A stretch of 57,965 nt of DNA, taken from an uncultured Actinomycetes bacterium. GTDB lineage: Bacteria; Actinomycetota; Thermoleophilia; RBG-16-64-13. The notes below the pieces were generated by a model. It worked only from the letters and a program-made list of their open reading frames with translations. It made no database searches and had not been told where the DNA came from. The DNA is taken from positions 1 through 57,965 of the forward strand of contig CAKZRW010000035.1 in the NCBI GenBank assembly GCA_937148845.1, given 5' to 3'. How positions within the stretch are numbered: the stretch's first letter is position 1; each line of letters begins with the position of its first letter. The position numbers and the translations under genes are program-made. Below, in pieces: positions 43,346 through 52,098 of this stretch.

Positions 43346-43827
43346 GGCAACCAAGCCTCTGGTACCACTCTTTGCGTAGCTCGTACAAAGTCGCCCGGGA
43401 GCGGAGGACGGGGTCTTTGCAAGGGTAGCATCCCCACTTCCCACGGCAGCGAGGCTCCCTTCCTCGTGTTGCAAGAGGCGCAGGAGGTCACGACATTGTC
43501 CCAAGAGGTAGTGCCGCCTCGACTGCGGGGGATGATGTGATCGATGGTCAAGTGACGCGTCCCGCCACAGTATTGGCAGCGGAACCCGTCGCGGGCCAGG
43601 ACTGCGTGGCGCGACAGCTTTCGAGATTCGGCTCGGGGCAGGCGGACGTAGTAAAGCAGCCGGATGACCTGGGGGACGGGGAGGACGGTCCGCTCAGAAC
43701 GCATGGTAGTCCCGGTGAACTCCACAGTCTCAGCCTTGCCCTTGAGAAGGAGAACGATGGCTCGATGGGGTGAGCACACATGCATCGGCTCGTAGGTGGA
43801 GTTGAGAACCAATACCCTTTGGGACAA
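43321..43827 (-). CDS. HNH endonuclease family protein
   Basis: A 168-residue HNH nuclease of the type starting RVLVLNSTYEPMHVC, widespread in Actinobacteria and other bacteria. The zinc/HNH core is CQYCG, LTIDHIIPRSRGG, and CASCNTRKG. The start is taken as TTG 43827 because AGGAGG is 5 nt upstream and the protein then begins MSQRVLVLNSTYEP, as relatives do. An ATG at 43857 would add 10 residues without a ribosome site. The biological role is unknown. It overlaps accA tail to tail. Confidence 0.85.
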   Translation of the reverse strand: MSQRVLVLNSTYEPMHVCSPHRAIVLLLKGKAETVEFTGTTMRSERTVLPVPQVIRLLYYVRLPRAESRKLSRHAVLARDGFRCQYCGGTRHLTIDHIIPRSRGGTTSWDNVVTSCASCNTRKGASLPWEVGMLPLQRPRPPLPGDFVRATQRVVPEAWLPYLGLAIV

Positions 43828-43918
43828 CCACGCCTCCTCTTGGTGTCGATTCGACATTTTATCGCGGCTAGGACGGGGACGGGTCCGCCCCGGTGCTTAC
43901 TGACCGGACGTGCGCTGC

Positions 43919-43924
43919 TAGAAT
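43919..43924 (+). promoter_or_regulatory. -10-like element directly before rarA
   Basis: TAGAAT ends 6 nt before the rarA ATG, with no Shine-Dalgarno in between. Transcription would start at or next to the A of ATG, giving a leaderless mRNA. No good -35 is seen. Confidence 0.45.
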
Positions 43925-43930
43925 CCCCCT

Positions 43931-45313
43931 ATGGAGCCTCCCGACTTGTTCAGTGATGGTCTGGCTGCCGACTTGGCCCAGAACGCTCCACTGCCGGCCC
44001 GAATGCGGCCTCGCCGAATCGAAGAGGTGGTGGGCCAGTCCCACTTGCTAGGCCCCGGGGCTCCGCTGCGCGTGGCGCTCGAGACAGGCACTGTCGGCTC
44101 CATGATCTTCTTCGGCCCTCCAGGCTCGGGCAAGACCACAGTCGCTCGCCTGGTGGCGGAGCGGATGGGGGCCTTCTACCAGGAGCTTTCCGCGGTCAGC
44201 TCTGGCGTAGGGGAGGTACGCAAGGTCATCGAGGCGGCTCGTGACCGGCGAGCGCAGAGCGGGCGTCGCACGGTGCTGTTCATCGATGAGATACACCGCT
44301 TCTCCAAGTCGCAGCAAGACGCTCTGCTTCACGCCGTCGAGGATGGCATCCTCACCCTGATCGGGGCCTCGACCGAGAATCCGTATTTCGAAGTGATCCC
44401 CGCCCTCATCTCGCGTTGTGAGCTCTACCAGTTCCAGCCCTTGAGCGCTAGCGAGATCCGGGTGCTGCTCGACAGGGCGCTTGCCATGGGGGCTGCCAAG
44501 GTCCCGGGCCCGTCGGGAGCTCAAGGGATCGAGGCCCCCGAAGAGGTGCGCGACCTCATCGCCGAGGCGGGGCTGGGTGATGCCCGCCGGGCCCTCACCA
44601 TTCTTGAGCGCTCCCTGGTTCTGGCGGCAGCCAAAGGGGTTACTGTGCTCCACCGGGAGCTGGTAGAGGAAGCCGCCCAACGCAAGCTGGTGCTGTACGA
44701 CAAGCAGGCCGATGCCCATTACGATGTGATCTCTGCCTTTATCAAGAGCATGCGTGGGTCCGACCCGGATGCCGCTCTCTATTACCTGGCCGTGATGCTG
44801 ACTGGTGGCGAAGACCCTAAGTTCATAGCTCGGCGGATGGTGATTTTCGCCTCCGAGGACATAGGCAACGCCGACCCGCGGGCACTCGAAGTGGCGGTGG
44901 CGGTGGCGCGGGCGGTGGAGTTCGTCGGGCTTCCGGAGTGCCGGATCAACTTGGCCCAAGGGGTCACCTACCTGAGCTGTGCGCTCAAGTCCAACGCCTC
45001 CTACCGCGCGATCGAAGAAGCGATGGCGGAGGTCGCTGAGCATGGTGCGCAAGCTCCACCGGTCTTCCTGAGAAGCACGGGGTACTCCGGGGCGGCGGCT
45101 CTAGGTCATGGAGTCGGCTACCGGTACCCGCACGACGAGGGTGGCTACAACTCCCAGCGTTATCTACCAGAAGCTCTCCAGGAAAAGGAATTCTACCGCC
45201 CCACGACGAGTGGTTACGAAGCGCGCATCGGGGACTTCTTGGAACGGGTGCGCGCCCTCCGCCGCGGGGAGAGCCAAGGGGACAGCAGCGAATCCAAGGA
45301 CGCAGCGGGGTAG
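43931..45313 (+). CDS. rarA: Replication-associated recombination protein A (RarA/MgsA)
   Basis: A AAA+ ATPase acting at stalled replication forks with single-stranded DNA-binding protein. It has PLPARMRPRRIEEVVGQ at the start, Walker A GPPGSGKTT, Walker B VLFIDEIHRF, sensor region GASTENPYFEV and arginine finger ISRCELYQF. The C-terminal tetramerisation part has YDVISAFIKSMRGSDPDAALYYLA. The length of 460 residues is normal. The ATG lies 6 nt after TAGAAT and lacks a ribosome site. Confidence 0.94.
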   Translation: MEPPDLFSDGLAADLAQNAPLPARMRPRRIEEVVGQSHLLGPGAPLRVALETGTVGSMIFFGPPGSGKTTVARLVAERMGAFYQELSAVSSGVGEVRKVIEAARDRRAQSGRRTVLFIDEIHRFSKSQQDALLHAVEDGILTLIGASTENPYFEVIPALISRCELYQFQPLSASEIRVLLDRALAMGAAKVPGPSGAQGIEAPEEVRDLIAEAGLGDARRALTILERSLVLAAAKGVTVLHRELVEEAAQRKLVLYDKQADAHYDVISAFIKSMRGSDPDAALYYLAVMLTGGEDPKFIARRMVIFASEDIGNADPRALEVAVAVARAVEFVGLPECRINLAQGVTYLSCALKSNASYRAIEEAMAEVAEHGAQAPPVFLRSTGYSGAAALGHGVGYRYPHDEGGYNSQRYLPEALQEKEFYRPTTSGYEARIGDFLERVRALRRGESQGDSSESKDAAG

Positions 45314-45542
45314 ATGGACCGGGGAGTCTCCCGCCAGATTTCGCGGGATTGAGTCAAGATTAGCGCTTTACCGCCGATACCAACTATTGTCCCCCTCACT
45401 CGAGGCGCCTCCCGCTTCGAGCAGGCCTCTTGGGAGAGTGGCCGAGGTGTAGTGAAAGGCGAGGCAAACCGTGGTGATACGAGTAGAATTCATCCTGTCG
45501 GACGGGAGCTCAGAACGACAGGTATTGAGGAGGGAACCGAAA

Positions 45543-46826
45543 ATGGGCGGCCTACTTAGGTTCCTGCTTGGCGGCGTGCTTGGTGCAGCCCTGGGCGTCG
45601 CGCTTGCTAGAAGGCGGACTCTCGCTCCGCGCAAGTCCGGACTATATCCTCCGCAGAGGGTCGAGACCCCTGTCTCGCCAGAGGTGGAAGCGCCTGCGCC
45701 GGCGGGGGCTGAGTCCTTTGCCCCGGCCGTGATCGCGCCCACTGCCCCACAGCCGATCTTTGCGCGGGAGGCGGTCGAAGCGGCTGCTCCCCCGGTGGTC
45801 CCGGCTCCGTCCCTGGCTCCACCGAAGATCGAGACCGCGCCGGAAGGATCGGTGTTCCCTCTGCGTCCGCCTATGGTGGAAGAGACTATGATGGCGACCG
45901 CGACCCCGGACACTGTGGCCCTAGAGCATCTTGTCGAGGAGGTCCCCGAGGTGGAGGTCTCCGAGGTGAAGGTCTCCGAGATAGTGGTGACCCCGGAGAT
46001 CCTCGAGGAGCCAGTACCCGGTACAGGTTGGTCCCCATCAGCCGTGCTGGAAGAAGAAGCCTTCGAGAGCGTCCTGCCGGTCATCCCAGAGGAAGTCATA
46101 CCCCAGTCAGTGGTGGAGGATACGACAGAGGCGGCAACCTGGGCAGGCGCGGAGGCTCCCTCGGCGCTGGCCGGGGAAGGGCGCGCGGAGGCGCCTTCTG
46201 CCGAGCCTGTGGTTGAGATTCCTGTCGTGCAAGACCTTCGTGCCCGCATCGAGGCCACCCGTCGGCGGATTCGCGAGGAGCTGGAGCGACCTTTTGTCAC
46301 CGACTTCGAGATGAGACGGGTCCCGCCCTCGGGGCCGGTGAGCGAAGCCGAGGCTGCGGCCCCTCAAGCCGCGAGGGGGGTTGAAGCCGTTGTAGCCCCT
46401 CAAGCCGCGAGGGGGGTTGAAGCTGTGGCTTCCCAGCCAGCCGCTGGTCAACCTGTCCTAGAGACCAAGGATAAGGCTGAAGAAACGCGCTTTAAGGAGG
46501 AGATCGCTGACACGGAGGCGACGGTCTCCGCGACCGGCTCCGCGCCTCCTTCAGCTGTCGCGCCGACTCCGGCCGGGTCCGCGCTTGGTCAGGCTCCCTC
46601 AGCGAGTGTTGAGGCCCAACCCCAGAACTTCGAGGCTGTGAAGATGCGAATCGAGCTGGCACGCAACCGTCTTAAAGCCAAAGCGTTTGACGCCATGATG
46701 GCCGGCGAGTCGGCCTTGTTGGCTCGCGATGACAGTGGTGCCCGCCCCCAACCGGTCAAGCTGGAGAGCGTTGACAGGGAGATCGACCAGACCATCGAGA
46801 CCACACTGCGTGAGCACGAGGACTAG
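45543..46826 (+). CDS. Membrane-anchored Ala/Pro/Glu-rich protein of unknown function
   Basis: A 427-residue protein with GGAGGG 8 nt before the ATG. One N-terminal glycine-rich hydrophobic helix (FLLGGVLGAALGVALA) resembles the YtxH-type anchor and is followed by basic residues, predicting a mostly cytoplasmic protein. The long middle is rich in Ala, Pro, Glu and Val, likely disordered. It contains two exact copies of a 12-residue repeat (APQAARGVEAV) from a 36-bp DNA repeat. Two helical segments have IEATRRRIREELERP and VKMRIELARNRLKAKAFDAMM patterns and may form coiled coils. No catalytic domain is seen. Confidence 0.7.
   Translation: MGGLLRFLLGGVLGAALGVALARRRTLAPRKSGLYPPQRVETPVSPEVEAPAPAGAESFAPAVIAPTAPQPIFAREAVEAAAPPVVPAPSLAPPKIETAPEGSVFPLRPPMVEETMMATATPDTVALEHLVEEVPEVEVSEVKVSEIVVTPEILEEPVPGTGWSPSAVLEEEAFESVLPVIPEEVIPQSVVEDTTEAATWAGAEAPSALAGEGRAEAPSAEPVVEIPVVQDLRARIEATRRRIREELERPFVTDFEMRRVPPSGPVSEAEAAAPQAARGVEAVVAPQAARGVEAVASQPAAGQPVLETKDKAEETRFKEEIADTEATVSATGSAPPSAVAPTPAGSALGQAPSASVEAQPQNFEAVKMRIELARNRLKAKAFDAMMAGESALLARDDSGARPQPVKLESVDREIDQTIETTLREHED
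46359..46423 (+). repeat. Two 29-bp repeats, period 36 bp, each containing a palindrome
   Basis: The same 29 bp occur at 46359-46387 and 46395-46423. Each copy contains CCCCTC and GAGGGG separated by 7 bp, so each could form a hairpin. The 36-bp period keeps the reading frame and yields a 12-residue protein repeat. Confidence 0.9.
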
Positions 46827-46863
46827 CTCCCGGGGAGCAGGCGCCACGAGAGGCAGGAGCGGA

Positions 46864-47916
46864 TCAATATCCGGCACGCTCAGGCTCGTCGTCGGACGGG
46901 GGTAGGAAATCCTCTTCCTGGTGAGTAGCCCGGGGTACGTGCAGCGGTCGGCGGAAGAGGTTGCGCAGGTCTGTCCAGGGCGCGTTCCGAGAGCCCTCCA
47001 CGATTTCGAGAAAGCCCTTGACCTTCGCGTCGAGGTTGTCGACATGGTGGAGTATGAGCGCCTCGATGGTGTTCGGCCTGATCGGGGAGCCCCACTCCAG
47101 CTCCCCGTGATGGCTCACGATGCAGTGCAGCAGCTGCTCCAACTTTGGTCGTGGGAAATCTGGGACTTGAGCTGCTCTTTCGCTGACAAAGGTGACTCCC
47201 TGCACCACGTGGCCCAAGAAACGGCCTGAGTCGGTGTAGTCGATCACGGTGTCGAAGGAGAGTTCTCTCGTCTTACCGACATCATGGAGAATGGCGGCGG
47301 TGAGCAGGAGATCGTGGTCGACCCTGCCGTACTGCTGAGCTACGAACTCGCACATGTTTGCTACCGACACGGTGTGCTCGAGCAGCCCGCCCAGATAGGC
47401 GTGGTGGTTCTGTTTGGCGGCCGGTGCAGTGGCAAACACTTCAAGGAGCTCGGCGTCTCCGAAGATGATTTGGAGAAGCTGCGAGAAATGAGGATCGCGG
47501 ATCGAGTCGAGGTGAAAGCGGAGGAAGTCCTTGAGTTCGTCCGTATCTCGGTAGGTTGCCGGCAGGAAATCCCGAGGATTGGCCCATCCAGGCGGAGCAG
47601 GTGACACACTTATAGCCTCGAGTTGGACCTTGCCCTGATATTCGGTCACACGGGCGGAGACCAGCACCAGGTGACCCGTCGTTAGCTCTGGAGCGAACGC
47701 TTCGACTTCCCAAACGGTGCAATCTATGGTTCCGGTGCGATCACCTAGCTTGAGTCTGAGGAAAGGCTTGCCCTGCCTGGTCTGACGGGTGTCCTTGGCT
47801 GTGAGGAGGTAGACACCGTCGACGTTCATTCCCGGGTTGAGCTCGGCGACAGGTACGTGCGCAGGCCCCATTGCGAAGAAGGGCGATGCTCCGAGATCGA
47901 GTTGGTCAGGTGCCAA
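46864..47916 (-). CDS. OB-fold/HD-domain 3'-5' exonuclease, YhaM-like
   Basis: A 350-residue protein with an N-terminal OB-fold (FLRLKLGDRTGTIDCTVWE) and a central HD domain (GLLEHTVSVANMC, LLTAAILHDVGKTRE, IVSHHGELEWGSP). This order matches YhaM-type 3'-5' exoribonucleases, which also degrade DNA. Metal ligands His-Asp of the HD motif are intact. The start is TTG 47916 with GAGG 5 nt before it. TAGAAT (47977 to 47972 on this strand) is a candidate -10 element. The C-terminal ~25 residues are acidic. Confidence 0.87.
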   Translation of the reverse strand: MAPDQLDLGASPFFAMGPAHVPVAELNPGMNVDGVYLLTAKDTRQTRQGKPFLRLKLGDRTGTIDCTVWEVEAFAPELTTGHLVLVSARVTEYQGKVQLEAISVSPAPPGWANPRDFLPATYRDTDELKDFLRFHLDSIRDPHFSQLLQIIFGDAELLEVFATAPAAKQNHHAYLGGLLEHTVSVANMCEFVAQQYGRVDHDLLLTAAILHDVGKTRELSFDTVIDYTDSGRFLGHVVQGVTFVSERAAQVPDFPRPKLEQLLHCIVSHHGELEWGSPIRPNTIEALILHHVDNLDAKVKGFLEIVEGSRNAPWTDLRNLFRRPLHVPRATHQEEDFLPPSDDEPERAGY

Positions 47917-48014
47917 AGCCGCCTCGATTCCTTTCTAATCCGCTGGTTTCTGTCTTGACTTACCTCTACCGATTCTAGCCGATGTGGCGGACGGGAAAGC
48001 TAGCCGAGCTCCGG

Positions 48015-49634
48015 TCAGTGAGGCAGGAAGGGGATCCGGCTTCTCCCGCGTGCCCGCTGACGATAGAAGAAGAGGGCAGGGAAGACAGCCAGACCTATGA
48101 TGATAGCCGCGATGACAAAGAAGTTACTGAACACGGTGTGGAGCGCGTCATTGAGAGCGGCAGCGGCCGCATCCTTCATGGCTTGCCACTCTTGGTCGCT
48201 TATGCCTTCTGGGCGGACTATGGGAGTGACTATATCGGCAGCTAGCGAATTGAAGCGCCTCACTCCCCAAGAGCTGAGTGCGGAGAGTCCGATGACCATG
48301 CCCACCATGCGGGATACCGTGACCAGCGCGGAACTGGTCGCCATCCACTGGGGCCCGCCGGCCAAGGTCACCGTGGCGCCGATGGGGCCGATCACTAGAC
48401 CGAAGCCTAGACCGCTGATCATGAGATCTCGGGTCATCGTGAAGTTCGTGGGCTCGAGTGGCCAGCGGCTGACCAACAAGTAGCCGGCACAGGTGACCAG
48501 AAAGCCAAGGATGGCGGTAAACCGGTAGCCCAACCAGTCAGCCAGCCACCCTCCTAAGACCGCTCCTACCGGGATCATCAGAGTCAGACGGATGAGTAAG
48601 AGCCCACTCTCCAGCTCTGTCATACGGAACAAAGTATTGGCATAGAGGGGGATCTCGACCATGCCAATTATGAGAGCGGCCCCCACGAAGAAGTGAGCCA
48701 GATTGGCGGCGGCGAAAGGCGGCCTGCGGAAGAAATCGAGGCGGATGAGGGGGCGCTCATGGCTACGCTCGAAGAGGACAAAAGCGAGGAAAGCCACCGC
48801 GCTGGTCACCAGCCAGGGCCAACGCACAGGCGTAGAGCCGAGTTCGGCGGCTTCTCCCACGTGCTGGGTCCCTGTACCCAGCCCGATCGTGATGCCTGCC
48901 AAAGCCAGCGCCATGAGTGCTGCCCCCACGTAGTCGATCCGTCCCTTCTGCCACCAGCGCCGTCTGAGGTCGGGGCGGGCGGGACTCTCCTCCTCGATGC
49001 CGGACTCATAGTGAGGAAGTCTTCCTGGACGTAGGAGGTGCCAGACGACAGGCCCCAGGACTAGGCACAAGGGGATGTTCACCAGGAAGATTAGACGCCA
49101 GGTCCAAAGGGCCGAAAGCGCTGCTCCGTAGATCGGGCCCAGCACCCCCCCCGCTTCCGCTGCTCCTCCTATGAAGCCGAGCACCAAAGCGCGTCGTTCG
49201 CGCGGAAACATGTCCGCTGCGGCAGCCATAGCTATAGGCACTAAGGCGCCGCCCCCGGCGGACTGGACGACGCGGGCCGCTACAAACAGGTCGAGTCGGG
49301 TAAGTATCACGCAAAGGCCGCTGCCTATTGCGAAAAGGGCCAGAGCCACCATGCCCATCTGGCGTCTCCCCCAGATGTCCGCCAGGCGTCCGAACAAAGG
49401 CATCGCCACCGTGTAGCCGAGGAGGTAGCCGGTGATGATCCACCCGGCGTCGTTGAGGTTGCGCACGTCGATGTAGAGCGAACGCATTATGGAGGGCATC
49501 ACGGTGAGGACCATGGTCTGGTCCAACGCAGCCACAAAGACCGCCACGCAGAGGGCGGCCATGGCGATGAGGGCTCGACGGGAACTGGCAACGTGGGCCG
49601 ACTTGGCCCCGGCGTCGTTAGTGGCCACGGTCAA
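48015..49634 (-). CDS. MFS transporter, DHA2 (EmrB/QacA) family
   Basis: A 539-residue multi-pass membrane protein with about 14 hydrophobic helices. It has the DHA2 N-terminal pattern (FVAALDQTMVLTVMPSIMRSL, GYLLGYTVAMPLFGRLADIWGRR for motif A) and VGAVLGGWLADWLG in the second half. It begins with TTG overlapping the upstream lipoprotein gene stop by 4 bp. In mycobacteria an equivalent pair, the lipoprotein LprG and the transporter P55, exports triacylated lipids; the same order and coupling are seen here. A drug-efflux role is the alternative. Confidence 0.87.
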   Translation of the reverse strand: MTVATNDAGAKSAHVASSRRALIAMAALCVAVFVAALDQTMVLTVMPSIMRSLYIDVRNLNDAGWIITGYLLGYTVAMPLFGRLADIWGRRQMGMVALALFAIGSGLCVILTRLDLFVAARVVQSAGGGALVPIAMAAAADMFPRERRALVLGFIGGAAEAGGVLGPIYGAALSALWTWRLIFLVNIPLCLVLGPVVWHLLRPGRLPHYESGIEEESPARPDLRRRWWQKGRIDYVGAALMALALAGITIGLGTGTQHVGEAAELGSTPVRWPWLVTSAVAFLAFVLFERSHERPLIRLDFFRRPPFAAANLAHFFVGAALIIGMVEIPLYANTLFRMTELESGLLLIRLTLMIPVGAVLGGWLADWLGYRFTAILGFLVTCAGYLLVSRWPLEPTNFTMTRDLMISGLGFGLVIGPIGATVTLAGGPQWMATSSALVTVSRMVGMVIGLSALSSWGVRRFNSLAADIVTPIVRPEGISDQEWQAMKDAAAAALNDALHTVFSNFFVIAAIIIGLAVFPALFFYRQRARGRSRIPFLPH

Positions 49635-50428
49635 AGAGGAGCCTTGATCTCTACGTAGACGTTATGGTTGCTGACAATGATGCTACGCCAAATCCGTGGG
49701 TCCTCGTTGGGAGTGGCCGCCCCGTGGATGTTGACCTGATACACGTAGTGATCATCCACGCCTATCCAGAGCTCGGTCGGAAACTCGTCCTCGGTGTCGA
49801 CCGCGCCTGCGATCGCTGCTACTTCTGCAGCGGCCACCCTACCGCTTATCCGGTAGGTCTTGGTACCTCCCTTCTTCTCCGTGCCCTCGTACTTCGGATC
49901 GAGGATGCGGTCGAGAATGCGGATAGTCCCTGCACTCAGACTGAGGGTTCCCACGGGGCTGGAAGCAGCGGCGACGGAGCGCCACTTTTGCGACAGGGGG
50001 TCCTGGATGTAGTGGGTGTCATCCAGAGCCACGAAAGAGAGGGAGAGGGGGGTACCGCCCATGGTCACGTCGATACTGGCCTGCATGGCTCCTTCCCGAT
50101 TCACGTCGCCGGTGATGCGGGCGATCTCAAGACCGCTGCCAGGTTGGACACCGGCCGGCTGATGCACCTCGTACACGAAGTGAAACCCGGCTATCTGCTT
50201 CATAGCTTGGGAGGAGGCGGCCAGCACAGCCCGTGGATCGACCTCCTGCGCAGGGCCACCGCACGCTGGCAGGATGACTGTGAGGGCCAGGAGCAGGAAG
50301 GTCACGGCGGCCAAGGCGCTACGCGGACGCCGACTGGTGCCGAGACAACGCGCGCCTAGACGCCTGCGCTCAGCCGGAGCCCGGTATTGGACATTCTCGT
50401 TATTCCTGAGGAGCAGTATAGTTCTCAT
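49631..50428 (-). CDS. LppX/LprAFG-like lipoprotein
   Basis: A 265-residue lipoprotein. A 37-residue basic N-terminus precedes the hydrophobic stretch, and the lipobox LPAC puts the lipidated Cys at 56. The true start may therefore lie downstream, though no better codon is evident. The mature part has the LppX/LprAFG plan: QAMKQIAGFHFVYEVH, DVTMGGTPLSLSFV, HYIQDPLSQKWRS, and FPTELWIGVDDHYVYQVNI. This fold has a large hydrophobic cavity for lipids in mycobacteria. Its stop overlaps the start of the DHA2 transporter gene. Confidence 0.8.
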   Translation of the reverse strand: MRTILLLRNNENVQYRAPAERRRLGARCLGTSRRPRSALAAVTFLLLALTVILPACGGPAQEVDPRAVLAASSQAMKQIAGFHFVYEVHQPAGVQPGSGLEIARITGDVNREGAMQASIDVTMGGTPLSLSFVALDDTHYIQDPLSQKWRSVAAASSPVGTLSLSAGTIRILDRILDPKYEGTEKKGGTKTYRISGRVAAAEVAAIAGAVDTEDEFPTELWIGVDDHYVYQVNIHGAATPNEDPRIWRSIIVSNHNVYVEIKAPL

Positions 50429-50638
50429 CCTCTATGCTCCCTGACCACACGGTGCTCTTGCGGTCATTATGCGGCTTCGGGAAGGTATGGGCAAGAACCG
50501 AAGGTAGTGAATGGGAGAGGAGAACCTTGGGATCCCGAAGTGCACGGTTCGGGAGCCCCCTTCTCTCTTGTCCTGCTAAAATCACAACCGGTAGCAATAC
50601 AGCCGACAGCAACCTGGCCGGCGGGACGGAGGATGTCC

Positions 50639-51112
50639 ATGACGTCCGAGAGCAAGCATTTCCATCCCAACTACACCTCGGGTGACGATTACATCCTGGA
50701 GTTCCGAAGTTTCCGGTATGGCTTCAACAGCGTGGATTTCGCTCAGAGGGTGGAGATGGCGGCTGTGGAACTAGGTCTGGTACAGCCGGGTGTTCTTCAG
50801 TCCGACGAGCGGGCTGACTTGGTCCAGTTAGTGGCTTCCGGGTCTATCGAGCACCCGGTGAGCTCGCTGGGCGAGTACCTGCTCCGGCGGGGGGACGAGG
50901 TGCTGACGCTGCACGGGGAGTGCCTCGTGTACTGGCTGCGCGAGCTGGTCTTTCGCGGGGCTTGGCTCGATCTCCGTCTGATGCAGGGGCAGCTCGAAGT
51001 GGCGTTCGATGAGGAGACCGGTTCTTTCGAGTACTACCCTGCAGGACATCGCACGCGGAAGATCGGACCGCCACCCCATCCTTCGTGGCGCGAAGTGGCT
51101 TACAACCGCTGA
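50639..51112 (+). CDS. Conserved-looking protein of unknown function
   Basis: A 157-residue protein. I start at ATG 50639 because GGAGG stands 6 nt upstream; a longer frame to 50387 has low-complexity, non-protein-like sequence. It is rich in acidic and aromatic residues (DDYILEFRSFRYGFNSVDFAQRVEMAAVELG) with no membrane segment or recognised motif. It is followed 9 bp later by another unknown gene and then by dedA, all on one strand. Confidence 0.65.
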   Translation: MTSESKHFHPNYTSGDDYILEFRSFRYGFNSVDFAQRVEMAAVELGLVQPGVLQSDERADLVQLVASGSIEHPVSSLGEYLLRRGDEVLTLHGECLVYWLRELVFRGAWLDLRLMQGQLEVAFDEETGSFEYYPAGHRTRKIGPPPHPSWREVAYNR

Positions 51113-51121
51113 AAGCTGCGG

Positions 51122-51433
51122 ATGCCACCCCAGTCACTCGAGTCTCTGCGGCTCGCCTTCAAACGGGCTTTCAGCAACTACTACCTGCAACTGGTTTCAC
51201 CCGGCATAGCTGATCCCACTGAAGCCTTCGCCACCGCAGAGGTCTACTTGAGAGCACTCAAGGAACAACTCGGGGAGGTGCAGTTCTATCGTCGCTTGGA
51301 TGAGGTGACCACTGACCTGCTAGGCCATCTTGAGCAAGATCTGCGCCGGCCCTTAAGGGAGCGTGGAGTCTCCATCGACCGCGAGGATCTTGAGCAGCGA
51401 CTGCGCGAGTGTCTTGAGCACGGCCTGGCATAG
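51122..51433 (+). CDS. Small helical protein of unknown function
   Basis: A 103-residue, mostly helical and charged protein (ESLRLAFKRAFSNYYLQLVSPG, YLRALKEQLGEVQFYRRLDEV, DREDLEQRLRECLEHGLA). No motif is recognised. The ribosome site is weak, and the gene sits 9 bp after the preceding unknown gene. It ends one base before a -10-like element of the dedA gene. Confidence 0.6.
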   Translation: MPPQSLESLRLAFKRAFSNYYLQLVSPGIADPTEAFATAEVYLRALKEQLGEVQFYRRLDEVTTDLLGHLEQDLRRPLRERGVSIDREDLEQRLRECLEHGLA

Positions 51434-51439
51434 TAGAAT
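51434..51439 (+). promoter_or_regulatory. -10-like element directly before dedA
   Basis: TAGAAT ends 8 nt before the dedA ATG, with no Shine-Dalgarno in between, fitting a leaderless transcript. TTGAGC lies upstream at 51414-51419 but with a short 14-bp spacing. Confidence 0.4.
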
Positions 51440-51447
51440 GGCCCGCA

Positions 51448-52098
51448 ATGACCGCTTTCTTCGAGAATTGGCTGATTCCGCTACTCCAAGACCACGGGCT
51501 GCTCATCGTGTTCATCACCATGACGGCGGAGAGCGCCTGTGTGCTCATTCCGTCAGAGATCGTCATGCCTTACGGGGGGTTCCTGGCTGCCCAAGGCCAC
51601 ACGCAGTTGTGGCTGGTCATTGTGGTGACCTCGTTCGCCAACCTGCTAGGGTCCTACCTTGCTTACGTGGTAGGTCGGTATGGGGGACGGGCCTTCTTTC
51701 TCCGTTATGGCCGGTACGTGGGGGTGCGGGTCCATCACCTGGAGAAGGCTGAACAGTGGTTCGACCGGCGCGGAGAGTTGGCCGTCTTCTTCACCCGCAT
51801 GATGCCAGGGGTGCGCACCTTCATCTCACTTCCGGCCGGAATAGTGCGCATGAGACTCTGGAAGTTCCTTCTTTACTCCTATTTGGGGATCGTGCCCTGG
51901 GTCTCAGCTCTGGTGCTACTCGGCTATGGGGCGGGCAAAGCTGCCGGCGAGGACCCCTGGGGGAGTCTGCAGGAGCAGTTCAGCAAGTACAACCACATCT
52001 TCTACATCGTCTTCGGCGTAGCGGTCGTGGCTCTGGTGGGCTGGGGGTATTGGCGCTGGCGTAGGCGTCGGGGCCAGCCTGCGGTGGGCTCTGACTAG
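51448..52098 (+). CDS. DedA-family membrane protein
   Basis: A 216-residue DedA/VTT-domain protein, a family of polytopic membrane proteins needed for membrane homeostasis, including undecaprenyl-phosphate or phospholipid translocation. It has the family's [20 protein letters not shown] near the N-terminus, [16 protein letters not shown], and the [22 protein letters not shown] signature with conserved Arg residues. The C-terminus after the last helix is Arg-rich (RWRRRRGQ). It overlaps the convergent ABC ATPase gene by 4 bp. Confidence 0.9.
   Translation: MTAFFENWLIPLLQDHGLLIVFITMTAESACVLIPSEIVMPYGGFLAAQGHTQLWLVIVVTSFANLLGSYLAYVVGRYGGRAFFLRYGRYVGVRVHHLEKAEQWFDRRGELAVFFTRMMPGVRTFISLPAGIVRMRLWKFLLYSYLGIVPWVSALVLLGYGAGKAAGEDPWGSLQEQFSKYNHIFYIVFGVAVVALVGWGYWRWRRRRGQPAVGSD

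Noticed and set aside
44048-45052. A 334-codon open frame opposite rarA
   Set aside because: Antisense shadow of a AAA+ ATPase with intact Walker motifs.
46359-46423. Two palindromic repeats resembling a CRISPR array
   Set aside because: The spacing between copies is only 7 bp, there are just two, and the 36-bp period keeps a reading frame; no cas genes are present.
50387-50638. Longer start for the unknown protein at 50639
   Set aside because: The added 84 residues look random and span the divergent promoter region; GGAGG supports 50639.
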